DNA of 64,000 bases from Sediminicoccus sp. KRV36 (GCF_023243115.1 NZ_CP085081.1:1178001-1242000); one strand, 5' to 3'; shown: positions 28,646-37,069, numbered from the stretch's first letter. Translations and numbers: made by a program. Notes: generated from the sequence alone by a model not told the origin.

Positions 28646-29203
28646 CTACAGGGCCGGCTCTTCGCCGACCTGCGCCGCGATCTGCCGCGCATGCCGGTCG
28701 AATTCCGACAGCATGATGAGGGTGTTGGAGCGCGCGCGCCGGATGAACGGCGCCCAAAGGGCCAGGATCCGCGCGGGCCGTTCCGGCTTGAAGCCCGCCA
28801 GGCCGTCCAGATCCGCATGCAGGGTGCGCAAGGCCAGTGCGGCGGAATGTCCGGCCGCATAGCCATGCAGCCGCAGCCGGAGCCGCAGCGCCTGGGCCCG
28901 GAACAGCAAAGCTGGGCCTTCCCGCCGCAGCAAGGCGATGACATGGGCCACCGTCTCCTCGGTGCCATGCAGGAGCTGGCGGTGATCCTCGGCTCCGGCA
29001 TCGAGCGCTTCCATCCGCGCGAAGACGCTTTCGAGCGCTTCCAGGCTGCTGGCCATGGCTTGCAGCGCCAGGCAGGTGCGCAGGACCAGCGGCTGCAAGG
29101 CCGCGGTTTCCGCGTCCTGCGGGGCGGGCGTCGCCTCGCTGGCCAGGGGCGGCATTTCCGGCGCGGTTTCGCCGAGTGGCTGTTGCGGCTGTTGTTGCGC
29201 CAT
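28646..29203 (-). CDS. Hypothetical helical protein
   Basis: This 185-residue protein of unrecognised family starts with a Gln/Pro-rich segment (MAQQQPQQPLGETAPEMPP). It continues as a mostly alpha-helical, Leu/Ala/Arg-rich domain (LQAMASSLEALESVFARMEA, ALLRREGPALLFRAQALRL) ending EFDRHARQIAAQVGEEPAL. There are no membrane segments or catalytic motifs. GGGAAAAG precedes the ATG at 29203. It is the last minus-strand gene before the RTX gene, with which it is convergent. Confidence 0.55.
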   Translation of the reverse strand: MAQQQPQQPLGETAPEMPPLASEATPAPQDAETAALQPLVLRTCLALQAMASSLEALESVFARMEALDAGAEDHRQLLHGTEETVAHVIALLRREGPALLFRAQALRLRLRLHGYAAGHSAALALRTLHADLDGLAGFKPERPARILALWAPFIRRARSNTLIMLSEFDRHARQIAAQVGEEPAL

Positions 29204-29345
29204 GGGCTTTTCCCGATCTCCATCCTGCAAGGCCGGGCTGGCCCTGACGCGCCGTCCTGGCGTCTCTCCAGACGATGAATCCCGGAAAAAGGTTAAGGGA
29301 TCGTGAGCGGCGGCGCTGGCGACCTGCTGAAAAGTCGCCGTGACG

Positions 29346-29495
29346 GATCGAGGGGCCAGCCCCTCGAGCACCCCGGCAGGAAACCAGTTTCCTGCACCTT
29401 CATCCCAGGATGTGTACGATCGAGGGCCCAAGAACCTGGGTTTCTTGTTGGGGTTGGCCGCAAAGCGGAGACAACGCCATAGGGCGAAGCCCACT
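29346..29495 (-). repeat. Modular palindromic 3' element, copy 3
   Basis: On the minus strand this reads A-B-C-D, with module D a perfect CGAGGGGCCAGCCCCTCG (29349-29366) and module C GCAGGAAACTGGTTTCCTG (29377-29395). Module B is a degenerate AAGAACCTGGGTTTCTT, followed by the spacer with GCAAAGCGGAGACAACGCCAT. It sits in the 319-base gap downstream of the nuclease-helicase stop; the remainder, toward 29204, shows no other feature. Confidence 0.78.
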
Positions 29496-29522
29496 CGCTG
29501 GCTGGCCTTCTCCAGCAGCCGG

Positions 29523-31505
29523 CTACAGCAGTTGCGGGGCGGCCGACTGCTCCGGCAGCGGTGCCGTGGCCAGGGGCTGCGCACCGCAGGCCAGCAGGAA
29601 ATCGGCGATGGCGTCCATCTCGGCGGCGGGGCGCGTGGGGTCATGGAAGGGATCATCGGTGGGGCTGCCGGGGGGAACCCAGATCACCGTCTCGTAGCGG
29701 GCGCGGGTGAGGAGGACGCGATACTTATTGATGAAGTGGCTCTGGGCCTCGGGCTTTTGCACTTTGTTCCAGCGCGTCCCGCTGAAGCGGCGAATTTGCC
29801 AACCGGAGGGTGCGCGCAGCAAATCCCCACCCCAGCACAGGCCTACCACATCCAGTTCCAACCCTTGGCAATCATATTCGGTGGCCAAGGTCTCCAGCGC
29901 GTCCGAGGCGCGCACATCGGGCCAGCGATCCAGGAACCAGTTCTCCACCGCCGGCACTTGCACACCCAGCCCCTCGGCGCGCAGTCGCCGCGCACCAGAG
30001 GAGGCGACAAGGCCCGCGCGACGCTCACCCCGCGCCAGGTCGCGCAGGGCGGCGCGCATCGCCGCGAGGTCTCGCGTGACGAAGAACGGCACGCCGGCGG
30101 CTTCGCGGGCGATCCGGCGGGCCAGCGCTTCCTCATTGCGGAGAAGCGCATCCACCCAGGGTGCGCCCTGCGGGTCGCGCACTGAACGCATGGGCACCGT
30201 CAGGTCCAGCGCATCATCCAGCGTCAGCCAGGGGGCTGCGCCATCGCTGAGGCGCTGGGCCGCCTCGGGGGCGGTGATGGCGCGGGGGGCCGCGAATGCG
30301 CGCCATTCTTGCCGCGCGGCGATGACGCGGCCCCATTCGGCCAGCCCTGCCTCGCCCGTATTGATTTCCTGCCCATTGCCAATGAGGGCCACGACGACCG
30401 ACCAGTCCTCATGGCGCGCCATGATGTCCAGCGTATGAGCGGGCTCGCTGAGAGTGAGGCGGCTGACGCGGCGTTGGGTGTCACGGGTCGCTTGGTCGGC
30501 ATCCCATGCGCGTTGGGCTTCATCGAAGACGATGACACGGGCCTCGGGCGTCTCCTGCGGCCTGAGCACGTGATGCTCCAGGAAGCGATGCACATTCTGC
30601 AGGGCGGTGCGGGCCAGGCCGCGCTGGTCGTCACCGCGCCGATGCAGATCCGCGCGCAGCACGGCCACCAGGGGGGCATTGCCCGTCAAGAAGGCGGCCC
30701 CTGTTTCGCGCAGCGCGCCAAAGACGATGTTCAACCCGCACAATGTCTTCCCTGCGCCGGGAATGCCGGTGACGAAGACCACGACGTGCTGCCGCTGGGC
30801 GCGTGCGGTGGCGATGGCGCGGGCCACGGCCTCAGTCGTGCGGGTGAGGTTCGCCGCGTCGGCCCGGGCGCTTGTCATCGCCGCGCTGCGATGCCGGTCG
30901 AACAGCATCGCGGCCGCCTCGAGCACCGAAGGCACCGGCCGATAGGGTGCGCCAAGCCAGGCCGCGGCATCCAGCGGCACGGCGGGTTCGCCCATGGCCG
31001 CGACAATCTCGCCGAGCCGCGCGCCGAGCTGCCACTGGTTGACCGCCAGCGGTGGCGCCACGCCCTGCCAGATCAGGGGGGGCGAGAACAGTGTCGGCAG
31101 CATGTCCGTCGCGACCAGAACCGGCACCACCGGATGGCCGCGGCAGCCGGCATGAAAATCATGCAGGTCCAGCGCGTAATCCTCGATCTGGCGCAAATCA
31201 GCCGGCCGGGCGGCGGTCTCCCGGTTCTTCCACTCAATCGCCAGCGTCGCGCGATCGGTCAGCAGCACGGCATCGATGCGCTTGTGTAGCCGCAGCAGAT
31301 CGTACTCGACCAGCAGCGTCCAACCCGCCGCAGGCGCTGCACCAAGCGCCTGTTGCAGCGCGCGCAGCATGTCCGTCCAGGCGGTGCGCTGGCCCATCTC
31401 CACCGCCGCGTGGCGTGCGGTCTGCGCAAAGGCTAACTCGGCGGCAAGGGATTCAGCCCCCCGGGCCAGCAATTCCGGAACGGTGAGGGTCAACCATGCG
31501 CGCAT
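29523..31505 (-). CDS. RecB-type nuclease / SF1 helicase-like fusion protein (DUF2075-like)
   Basis: This 660-residue protein has an N-terminal PD-(D/E)xK-type nuclease pattern: D78, then E91-W-K93 (LAIEWKNRE), then QxxxY at Q106-Y110, as in RecB-family nucleases. A P-loop NTPase follows, with Walker A GIPGAGKT (247-254), Walker B VIVFDEAQRAWD (324-335) and DNA-helicase-like motifs V (QGLELDVVGL, about 547) and VI (YRVLLTRAR, about 595-603). This is the DUF2075-like architecture sometimes found in defence contexts. It begins 19 bases after an EamA transporter gene on the same strand. DNA processing or anti-phage function is an inference. Confidence 0.75.
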   Translation of the reverse strand: MRAWLTLTVPELLARGAESLAAELAFAQTARHAAVEMGQRTAWTDMLRALQQALGAAPAAGWTLLVEYDLLRLHKRIDAVLLTDRATLAIEWKNRETAARPADLRQIEDYALDLHDFHAGCRGHPVVPVLVATDMLPTLFSPPLIWQGVAPPLAVNQWQLGARLGEIVAAMGEPAVPLDAAAWLGAPYRPVPSVLEAAAMLFDRHRSAAMTSARADAANLTRTTEAVARAIATARAQRQHVVVFVTGIPGAGKTLCGLNIVFGALRETGAAFLTGNAPLVAVLRADLHRRGDDQRGLARTALQNVHRFLEHHVLRPQETPEARVIVFDEAQRAWDADQATRDTQRRVSRLTLSEPAHTLDIMARHEDWSVVVALIGNGQEINTGEAGLAEWGRVIAARQEWRAFAAPRAITAPEAAQRLSDGAAPWLTLDDALDLTVPMRSVRDPQGAPWVDALLRNEEALARRIAREAAGVPFFVTRDLAAMRAALRDLARGERRAGLVASSGARRLRAEGLGVQVPAVENWFLDRWPDVRASDALETLATEYDCQGLELDVVGLCWGGDLLRAPSGWQIRRFSGTRWNKVQKPEAQSHFINKYRVLLTRARYETVIWVPPGSPTDDPFHDPTRPAAEMDAIADFLLACGAQPLATAPLPEQSAAPQLL

Positions 31506-31524
31506 GCCAAGGCATGCTGCCAGG

Positions 31525-32394
31525 TCAGCGCCGGGAAGGCCAGGTCGCCAACAGCACGCTCCCCATCATCAGCACGAACCCCGCCGCATGGACAAGGCCG
31601 AAGCTCTCGCCCAGGAACAGCACCGCGGTCACCGCCGCACTGGCCGGCAGGAAGGCGGTGAAGACGCCGGCCGTGGCCGCCGGGACGCGCTTCATCCCCG
31701 CATACCAGAGCAGCAGGCAGAGCACGCTGGCCGTCAGCGAATGAAACACCAGCAGGGCCAGCAGCTGCGGATCGGCCAGCGCGGCCACGGCCGCGAAGCC
31801 CGGGGCGGCGAAGGGCAGCAGCACCCCAGCCGAAAACAACTGCATCCAGAGAGAGGCGGTGAAGACCGGCACGGCGCCCGCCACGCGGCGGGCCAGGAGC
31901 ACATAGATCGCCTCGCCACACACGCCCAGGAAGACCAGCATGTTGCCGAAGGCCGAACCACCCCCGCCGCCGCCCAGCCGTGCCAGCGTGATCGCCGCCA
32001 TGCCGAAGCCGGCCAGCCCCGCCGCGATCCATTGCCGCGCCGAAAGCCGCTCCCGCAGCCACAGGAGACTGCCCAGCGCCACCACGGCCGGCAGGGTCGC
32101 CAGCACCAGGCCGCCCTCCAGTGCCGAGGTGAAGCGCAGCCCCGCCAGGAGCCCGGCATTGTAGATCGCCGTGCCGAAAATGGCCTGGAGTGCCAGGTTC
32201 CGCTTCACCGCGCCCGAAACCCGCACCCTGCCCTCGATCATCCGCGCCAGCGGCCAGAGCACCGCGACGGCCAGCAGGCAGCGCAGGAAGGCGATCATCG
32301 CAATGGGCAGCGCCTCGGCCAGCAGCTTTGCCACGCCGACATTGGCGCCGACCAGGATCATCGCCAGCGCCAACTGCCCGTAGGCGAGCCTCAT
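31525..32394 (-). CDS. EamA/DMT-family transporter
   Basis: This 289-residue inner-membrane protein has about ten hydrophobic helices in two EamA repeats. Repeat 1 starts LALAMILVGANVGVAKLLAE; repeat 2 starts NMLVFLGVCGEAIYVLLARR and ends with LPASAAVTAVLFLGES and GFVLMMGSVLLATW. Family members export amino acids or metabolites; the substrate is unknown. The ATG at 32394 overlaps the TGA of the MGMT-like gene by 4 bases, so the two are translationally coupled. Confidence 0.88.
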   Translation of the reverse strand: MRLAYGQLALAMILVGANVGVAKLLAEALPIAMIAFLRCLLAVAVLWPLARMIEGRVRVSGAVKRNLALQAIFGTAIYNAGLLAGLRFTSALEGGLVLATLPAVVALGSLLWLRERLSARQWIAAGLAGFGMAAITLARLGGGGGGSAFGNMLVFLGVCGEAIYVLLARRVAGAVPVFTASLWMQLFSAGVLLPFAAPGFAAVAALADPQLLALLVFHSLTASVLCLLLWYAGMKRVPAATAGVFTAFLPASAAVTAVLFLGESFGLVHAAGFVLMMGSVLLATWPSRR

Positions 32395-32675
32395 TTCCGT
32401 GCGATGGGCGCGTTGGCCGGGCCGCTCTGCCGGGGCACGCCATGCGGCAGGCGGGCCACATCCAGCGCGGCCGCGTCGCTCGCCACCACGCGCCCGGCTG
32501 GGAAGGCCGCGCGCTCCTCGGCATCCAGCATCTTGAGGATATAGGCGACATGGCGCGGCATCACGTCCAGATGCGCGCCGATGTCGCGGAAGGTCACCAC
32601 CTCGCCCTCCGGGATGTTGGCCACGATGCTCAGCACATCCGCCTTGATCCGCGCGAAGAAGGGCGATTTCGCCAT
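32391..32675 (-). CDS. MGMT-like (alkyltransferase-like) protein lacking the active-site motif
   Basis: This 94-residue protein aligns with the DNA-binding domain of O6-alkylguanine-DNA alkyltransferases: IPEGEVVTFRDIGAHLDVMP followed by RHVAYIL. The usual PCHR motif (PWHR in alkyltransferase-like ATL proteins) is not present; the corresponding stretch reads PAGRVVAS (59-66). The second arginine of the PRxxR finger motif also appears lost. It therefore cannot be a methyltransferase, and even the ATL role of flagging damage is uncertain. It overlaps neighbours at both ends, which supports expression. Confidence 0.7.
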   Translation of the reverse strand: MAKSPFFARIKADVLSIVANIPEGEVVTFRDIGAHLDVMPRHVAYILKMLDAEERAAFPAGRVVASDAAALDVARLPHGVPRQSGPANAPIARK

Positions 32676-33820
32676 CAGGCCTCGCCGTCGCGCCGATAGG
32701 GCGAGAGGGTGGCGAGTTCGGCCATGCGTTCCAGGATGGCCGGGCGCTCCTGCTCCAGGAAACGCGCCACCGCATCCGAAAGGCCGCGATGGCCGATGAG
32801 ATGCGCGGAATAGGTCAGGGCCGGCAGATAGCCGCGCTGGATCTTGTGCTCGCCCTGCGCGCCTGCCTCGACGCGGCTGACGCCGTGCTCGATGGCGAAA
32901 TCAATGGCGCGCAGGTAGCACAGCTCGAAATGCAGGAAGGGCACTTCCTCGTCACAGCCCCAGTTGCGGCCATAGAGCGCTTCGCCGCCCAGGAGGTTCA
33001 GCGCGCCCGCCACCGGCTTGCCATCGCGCTCGGCCCACATCAGCACGACGCGCTCGCCCAGCTTCTCGCCCAGCAATGGCCAGAAGGATTTCGTCAGATA
33101 GGCGCTGCCCCAGCGCGCATCCACGGTGTTGCGGTAGAAGCCGTGAAACGCCGCCCAATGCCGGGGCGTGATCTCAGCACCACGCAGCGTCTGCAACGTC
33201 AGTCCGCTTTCCGCCACCGCCCGCCGTTCGCGCTTCAGCGTCTTGCGCTTGCGGCTGCTGAGCGCGGCCAGGAAGTCGTCAAAATCGGAAAAACCCTGGT
33301 TCTGCCAATGGAATTGCACGCCGGTGCGTTGCAGCCAGCCGGCCTCGCCCAGCGCCTCCCATTCCTCGCGCGTGCAGAAGGTGATGTGGGTGGAGGAGCA
33401 TTTCAGCGCCGCCATGGCCTGGGCCAGCCCCTGTGCCAGGGCCGCCACCGGCACGCCGGGCCGCCGCAGCAGGCGCGGCCCGGGAACGGGGCTGAAGGGC
33501 ACCGCCACCTGGAGCTTGGGGTAATACCGCCCGCCCGCCTGCTCGAAGGCCTGAGCCCAGCCATGGTCGAAGACGTATTCGCCATAGGAGTGCGACTTGG
33601 CATAGGCCGGCGCGCAGGCCAGCAACTCACCTCCGGCATCCCGCAGCGCCACATGCTGTGGCAGCCAGCCGGTCTTGGCCGAGGCGCTGCCGCTCTCCTC
33701 CAGGGCGCTGAGGAAGGCATGGCTGACGAAGGGATTATCCCCTGCGCAGGCATCCCACTCCGCCGCCGGAATTTCGGCGATGGCCCGATGCAGGGAGAGG
33801 GTGAGTTCGGCTGAATCCAT
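32675..33820 (-). CDS. FemAB/GNAT-like protein (COG3146, DUF482 type)
   Basis: This 381-residue cytosolic protein has NPFVSHAFLSALEESGSAS at the N terminus, PAYAKSHSYGEYVFDHGWAQ, and FLAALSSRKRKTLKRERRAV. VVLMWAERDGKPVAGALNLL and a HFELCYLRAIDFAIEHGVSR segment follow, with an EAGAQGEHKIQRGY end. These match the family annotated as peptidoglycan-biosynthesis-like or GNAT acyltransferase, probably an aminoacyl or acyl transferase; the substrate is unknown. Starts at 33820 (ATG) and 33829 (GTG) are both possible. Its stop overlaps the next ATG (TGATG). Confidence 0.82.
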   Translation of the reverse strand: MDSAELTLSLHRAIAEIPAAEWDACAGDNPFVSHAFLSALEESGSASAKTGWLPQHVALRDAGGELLACAPAYAKSHSYGEYVFDHGWAQAFEQAGGRYYPKLQVAVPFSPVPGPRLLRRPGVPVAALAQGLAQAMAALKCSSTHITFCTREEWEALGEAGWLQRTGVQFHWQNQGFSDFDDFLAALSSRKRKTLKRERRAVAESGLTLQTLRGAEITPRHWAAFHGFYRNTVDARWGSAYLTKSFWPLLGEKLGERVVLMWAERDGKPVAGALNLLGGEALYGRNWGCDEEVPFLHFELCYLRAIDFAIEHGVSRVEAGAQGEHKIQRGYLPALTYSAHLIGHRGLSDAVARFLEQERPAILERMAELATLSPYRRDGEA

Positions 33821-33847
33821 CCCCGACACTATGGGGCGAAACCCCGA

Positions 33848-34312
33848 TTAAACCAGTTCGAGAATCGCCTCGACCTCAACCGCGGCGCCGCCCGGCAGCG
33901 CCGCGACACCCACCGCGCTGCGCGCATGCCGCCCCGCATCGCCGAAGACGGCCACGGCGCAATCCGAGGCACCGTTGATGACGGCCGGCTGGTCGCCGAA
34001 ACCCGGGGCGGAATTCACATAGCCCGTCACGCGCAAGACGCGGGCGATGCGGTCCAGATCGCCGCCCGCCGCCACCTTGGCGTGGGCGAGGATCGAGAGG
34101 AAGCAAAGCTGCGCCGCCTGCTTCGCCTCCTCGATGGAAACCCCGGCGCCGAGATGGCCGACCGGATGGATCGCGCCATCTTTCCGGGGCACCTGGCCCG
34201 AGACGTAGATGGTCTTCCCCGAGACGGTGAAGGGGACGTAGTTGGCGATGGGCGCGCCGGCCTCGGGCAGGGTCAGGCCGAGCTCGGCAAGCCGCGCTTC
34301 AATCTTGGACAT
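33848..34312 (-). CDS. RidA-family (YjgF) protein
   Basis: RidA-type enzymes hydrolyse reactive enamine/imine intermediates released by PLP enzymes. This 154-residue protein belongs to the longer YjgF subfamily: FTVSGKTIYVSGQVPRKDG, HLGAGVSIEEAKQAAQLCFL, RVLRVTGYVNSAPGF and ARSAVGVAALPGGAAVEVEA. The usual catalytic Arg position is occupied by the R of HARSAVGV. Its ATG overlaps the last base of the preceding gene's stop (TGATG). Confidence 0.9.
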   Translation of the reverse strand: MSKIEARLAELGLTLPEAGAPIANYVPFTVSGKTIYVSGQVPRKDGAIHPVGHLGAGVSIEEAKQAAQLCFLSILAHAKVAAGGDLDRIARVLRVTGYVNSAPGFGDQPAVINGASDCAVAVFGDAGRHARSAVGVAALPGGAAVEVEAILELV

Positions 34313-35814
34313 CAGGCAACCACCCTTAAATTGCGTTTCGGACGTTCGGCGACGGCAGGCAGGTCGAGCGGCAGAAGCGGCGATTGCTCGGCCACGCGGC
34401 TCAGGCTTCCGGGAGCCACATCCTCGGCTTCCGGCTGGGGCAGCGCGCCGCCCAGGTAATCCATGGCGAGGCGGCGGAAGGCCCAGTCCAGCACCGAGGT
34501 GGCGCGGGGGATGTCGGGGTCGCCCTCCACCGCGCCGGCCGGGCCGAAGCGCGTATAGGCGAAGGCCTCGACGTAATCGCTGAGCGGCACGCCGCGCGCG
34601 AGGCCGAGGGACACCGCCTGGGCAAAGCCATCCATCAGGCTGCGATAGGCGGCGCCCTCCTTCGAGAGGCTGAAGGCGATCTCCCGCAGGGCGCCATCCT
34701 CCTCGGCGGTGCGCAGGGCGACGCGATGTCCGCCCACCGTCACATGCAGCGTCTGGCCGGCCTGGCGGCGCAGGGCCGGGCGCGGCGCGGGTGCGGGGCG
34801 CGGTGCGGCTGGCAGTGCCACGGGGCTCGGCGGGGCCGCATGCAGGAAGGGTGTCACGGCCGCCTGCATCGCCCGGCGCGACGCCTGGCTGACCGGCCCG
34901 AGCAGGGCCGCCACGCGGCTTTGGGGTGCGCGAAGGGCGGCGCGGGTCGGCACATCCACCACGCCCGCCAGGGTTTCCACCGCGCGGGTGGCGCCGGGGG
35001 CCGGGGCGATGCCCGCCGTCTCGGCGCCCAGCAGGGCTTCCGCCGCATCGGCCGGCGCGAGGGCGACCAGCGCCTGGTGCCGCAATCCGGGCGAGGCCAT
35101 GGCGGCATCCAGGGCCGCGCGCGCGGCGGCGGCAAGGCCGGGCAGGGGGGTGCTGGCAGGTGGCTCGGGCCAGATCAGCGCCACGGGTTCACGGGCACCG
35201 AGGCGTTCGGCCATGCGCCCGCTTTGCGCCTCGGCGGCGCCCCGGGTGAGCGCCGCGATGCCGGCCGCAACCTCGCGCGCGCCTGCACTGTCATAAGCCA
35301 GGCCGAGGGCGGAGAGCAGACCGGCGAGATCGGCGAAGCCCAGGCGCAGCTTGGTCGCCTTGCCGCCCGTCGCGGCATCGAGGAAGACGACGCCGAGGGC
35401 GCAGGCCTCGGTATAGCCTTCGAGGTCGAAGCCGCCCTCGGGTTCGAGGAAGGCGGGCAGGTTGAGCACGAAGCGGGGCTCGGCCCGGGCGTCGCCGCGC
35501 CAGGTCTCGGCGCCTGGGGCGCCGCGCCGCGTCAGCAGCAGCGCACGCCAGCCCTCGGCCAGTTGGGGGGCTTCGCGGGGGGTGATGAGGCCGGCCTTGC
35601 CGCCGCTTTTCAGGGCGCGGGCAATCCAGGCCTCGGCCACGCGCGGTAGGGTGATGGGGGCATCGCCGGGTGCCAGGGCGGCCAGGGCGGCGGCCGCCTC
35701 GTCTTCCCAGGTCTCGGGCAGTGCCACGGCACGGGGCGGCGCGTCGGGGTCCGCGCCAATCCGGGTGCGCCGCAGCGCCACCCCTTCCCACAAGCTTCCG
35801 GTGATGCGTGCCAT
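34312..35814 (-). CDS. Degenerate class II (NrdJ-type) ribonucleotide-reductase-like protein
   Basis: This 500-residue protein is built from separated pieces of adenosylcobalamin-dependent RNR. Residues 1-95 resemble the NrdJ N-terminal region. Residues 115-205 contain the barrel segment LRLGFADLAGLLSALGLAYD and AAGIAALTRGAAEAQSGRMA. Residues 365-454 are a clear TSCPD-type C-terminal domain: REIAFSLSKEGAAYRSLMDG, FAYTRFGPAGAVEGDPDIPR and ATSVLDWAFRRLAMDYL. The catalytic NPCGE-type motif is replaced by VLNLPAFLEPEG, and most of the catalytic barrel is missing; residues 206-360 are Ala/Pro-rich. It therefore cannot be an active reductase as written. It heads a minus-strand operon. Confidence 0.7.
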   Translation of the reverse strand: MARITGSLWEGVALRRTRIGADPDAPPRAVALPETWEDEAAAALAALAPGDAPITLPRVAEAWIARALKSGGKAGLITPREAPQLAEGWRALLLTRRGAPGAETWRGDARAEPRFVLNLPAFLEPEGGFDLEGYTEACALGVVFLDAATGGKATKLRLGFADLAGLLSALGLAYDSAGAREVAAGIAALTRGAAEAQSGRMAERLGAREPVALIWPEPPASTPLPGLAAAARAALDAAMASPGLRHQALVALAPADAAEALLGAETAGIAPAPGATRAVETLAGVVDVPTRAALRAPQSRVAALLGPVSQASRRAMQAAVTPFLHAAPPSPVALPAAPRPAPAPRPALRRQAGQTLHVTVGGHRVALRTAEEDGALREIAFSLSKEGAAYRSLMDGFAQAVSLGLARGVPLSDYVEAFAYTRFGPAGAVEGDPDIPRATSVLDWAFRRLAMDYLGGALPQPEAEDVAPGSLSRVAEQSPLLPLDLPAVAERPKRNLRVVA

Positions 35815-35961
35815 CTGCGCAGCCTAGCCCGGGGGGATTGTGACGGGAAGCCGCATGATGTGTTCAGAACGGGAACGGACCACAACATCTTGTGGAAAAC
35901 TGCGCCCTTTCGCATCCTGCCAGGCGCTTTGCCACGTCGCGAATTTGTGGGAGGATAGGGA

Positions 35962-36315
35962 ATGTCAAAAATCCAGCTTTTCCTCACTCGTCTGGGCAGC
36001 CGCAAGATCGGCCGGGATGCGGCGGGCAACACCTATTACGAGGCGAGGCGGCCCGATCCGGTCTATGGCCGGGCGCGGCGGACGGTGTCGCTGGCGAAGG
36101 GGCTGGATTCCTCGGTGGTGCCGCCGGAATGGCATGCCTGGCTGCATCATCTGACCGATGCGCCGCTGCCTGGGCCGAAATACAGCTGGCAGAAGCCGCA
36201 TCAGCCTAACCTGACGGGCACCGCCCAGGCCTGGCGCCCGAAGGGCCATGACTATGCCGGCGGACAGCGCCGCGTGACCGGCGGCGATTATGAGGCCTGG
36301 ACGCCGGGCGGCTGA
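35962..36315 (+). CDS. NDUFA12-type NADH:ubiquinone oxidoreductase accessory subunit
   Basis: This 117-residue homologue of the mitochondrial B17.2 (NDUFA12) subunit is one of the complex I accessory proteins shared by alphaproteobacteria and mitochondria. It has RKIGRDAAGNTYYEARRPDP, RRTVSLAKGLDSSVVPPEWH, AWLHHLTDAPLPG and WQKPHQPNLTGT, with the C-terminal Y-x-AWTPGG end. It acts at the cytoplasmic arm of complex I, while the nuo genes lie elsewhere. It is divergent from the RNR-like gene and 47 bases before mlaD. Confidence 0.93.
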   Translation: MSKIQLFLTRLGSRKIGRDAAGNTYYEARRPDPVYGRARRTVSLAKGLDSSVVPPEWHAWLHHLTDAPLPGPKYSWQKPHQPNLTGTAQAWRPKGHDYAGGQRRVTGGDYEAWTPGG

Positions 36316-36362
36316 CAGTCCATCTCTCCGCCCATGAAAAACTTACCGACACGCGGGCGCGC

Positions 36363-36860
36363 ATGAAGGGCCGCAGCATCGCCGAGGTCCTGACCGGCGC
36401 CATGGTCCTGGCCGCGGCCGGGGTCTTCCTGGTCTATGCGATCCTGCATGGCGGCCGCTCGCCGCAGACAGACGGAATCGCCCTGACCGCGCAGTTCGAC
36501 CGCGTGGACGGGTTGAACCAGGGTGCCGATGTGAAGATCGGCGGGGTCAAGATCGGCTCGGTCAGCGATTTGCGGATTGATCCGCGCACCTTCCAGGCGG
36601 TGGTGACGATCCGCATCCGCCGTGACCTGGGCCTGCCCACCGATTCCTCGGCGGAGATCAGCTCCGAAGGGCTGCTGGGGGGCAAATATGTCTCCATCGT
36701 GCCCGGCGGCGCGGATCGCCTGCTGGCCGATGGCGGCCGGATCACCGAAACCCAGGGCTCGGTCAGCCTGGAGAGCCTGCTGGGCCGCTTCATCTTCTCG
36801 GTCACGCAGATGAATGCGGGCGGTGCGGCCGCCGCCGAACCCGCCCCGGCGCCACGATGA
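36363..36860 (+). CDS. mlaD: Outer-membrane lipid asymmetry protein MlaD
   Basis: MlaD is the periplasmic, inner-membrane-anchored MCE-domain subunit of the Mla phospholipid transporter. The 165-residue protein has one N-terminal anchor helix (IAEVLTGAMVLAAAGVFLVY), then an MCE domain: LTAQFDRVDGLNQGADVKIG, GVKIGSVSDLRIDPRTFQ, and the SSEGLLGGKYVSIVPGG turn. No mlaE/mlaF are adjacent. The final Ala/Pro-rich tail overlaps the next start. Confidence 0.93.
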   Translation: MKGRSIAEVLTGAMVLAAAGVFLVYAILHGGRSPQTDGIALTAQFDRVDGLNQGADVKIGGVKIGSVSDLRIDPRTFQAVVTIRIRRDLGLPTDSSAEISSEGLLGGKYVSIVPGGADRLLADGGRITETQGSVSLESLLGRFIFSVTQMNAGGAAAAEPAPAPR

Positions 36861-37069
36861 GCACGCCGCCCGCCATCTGGCCGGGCAGCGATGGCCAGCC
36901 GATCTCCTGCCGCGAAAAGGTGAAAGTGCTGGCCGAGAACCACGCCGAGGCGGTGCAGGTGCTGCGCGATGCGCTGGAGGATGCCGTTCTGATGGGCGTG
37001 GATGAGGCGGCGATGCGGCAGATCCTCGGCGAGATCGTCGCTGGCCTGCCGAGCCCGAGGCGCAAGTGA
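36857..37069 (+). CDS. Small protein of unknown function
   Basis: This 70-residue soluble protein (SCREKVKVLAENHAEAVQVL, then RDALEDAVLMGVDEAAMRQI) is predicted to be helical, with conserved-looking acidic helices and a cysteine at 18. It overlaps mlaD by 4 bases (ATGA) and abuts the DUF2155 gene, so it is clearly within the operon. It is not recognised as a named family. Confidence 0.65.
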   Translation: MSTPPAIWPGSDGQPISCREKVKVLAENHAEAVQVLRDALEDAVLMGVDEAAMRQILGEIVAGLPSPRRK

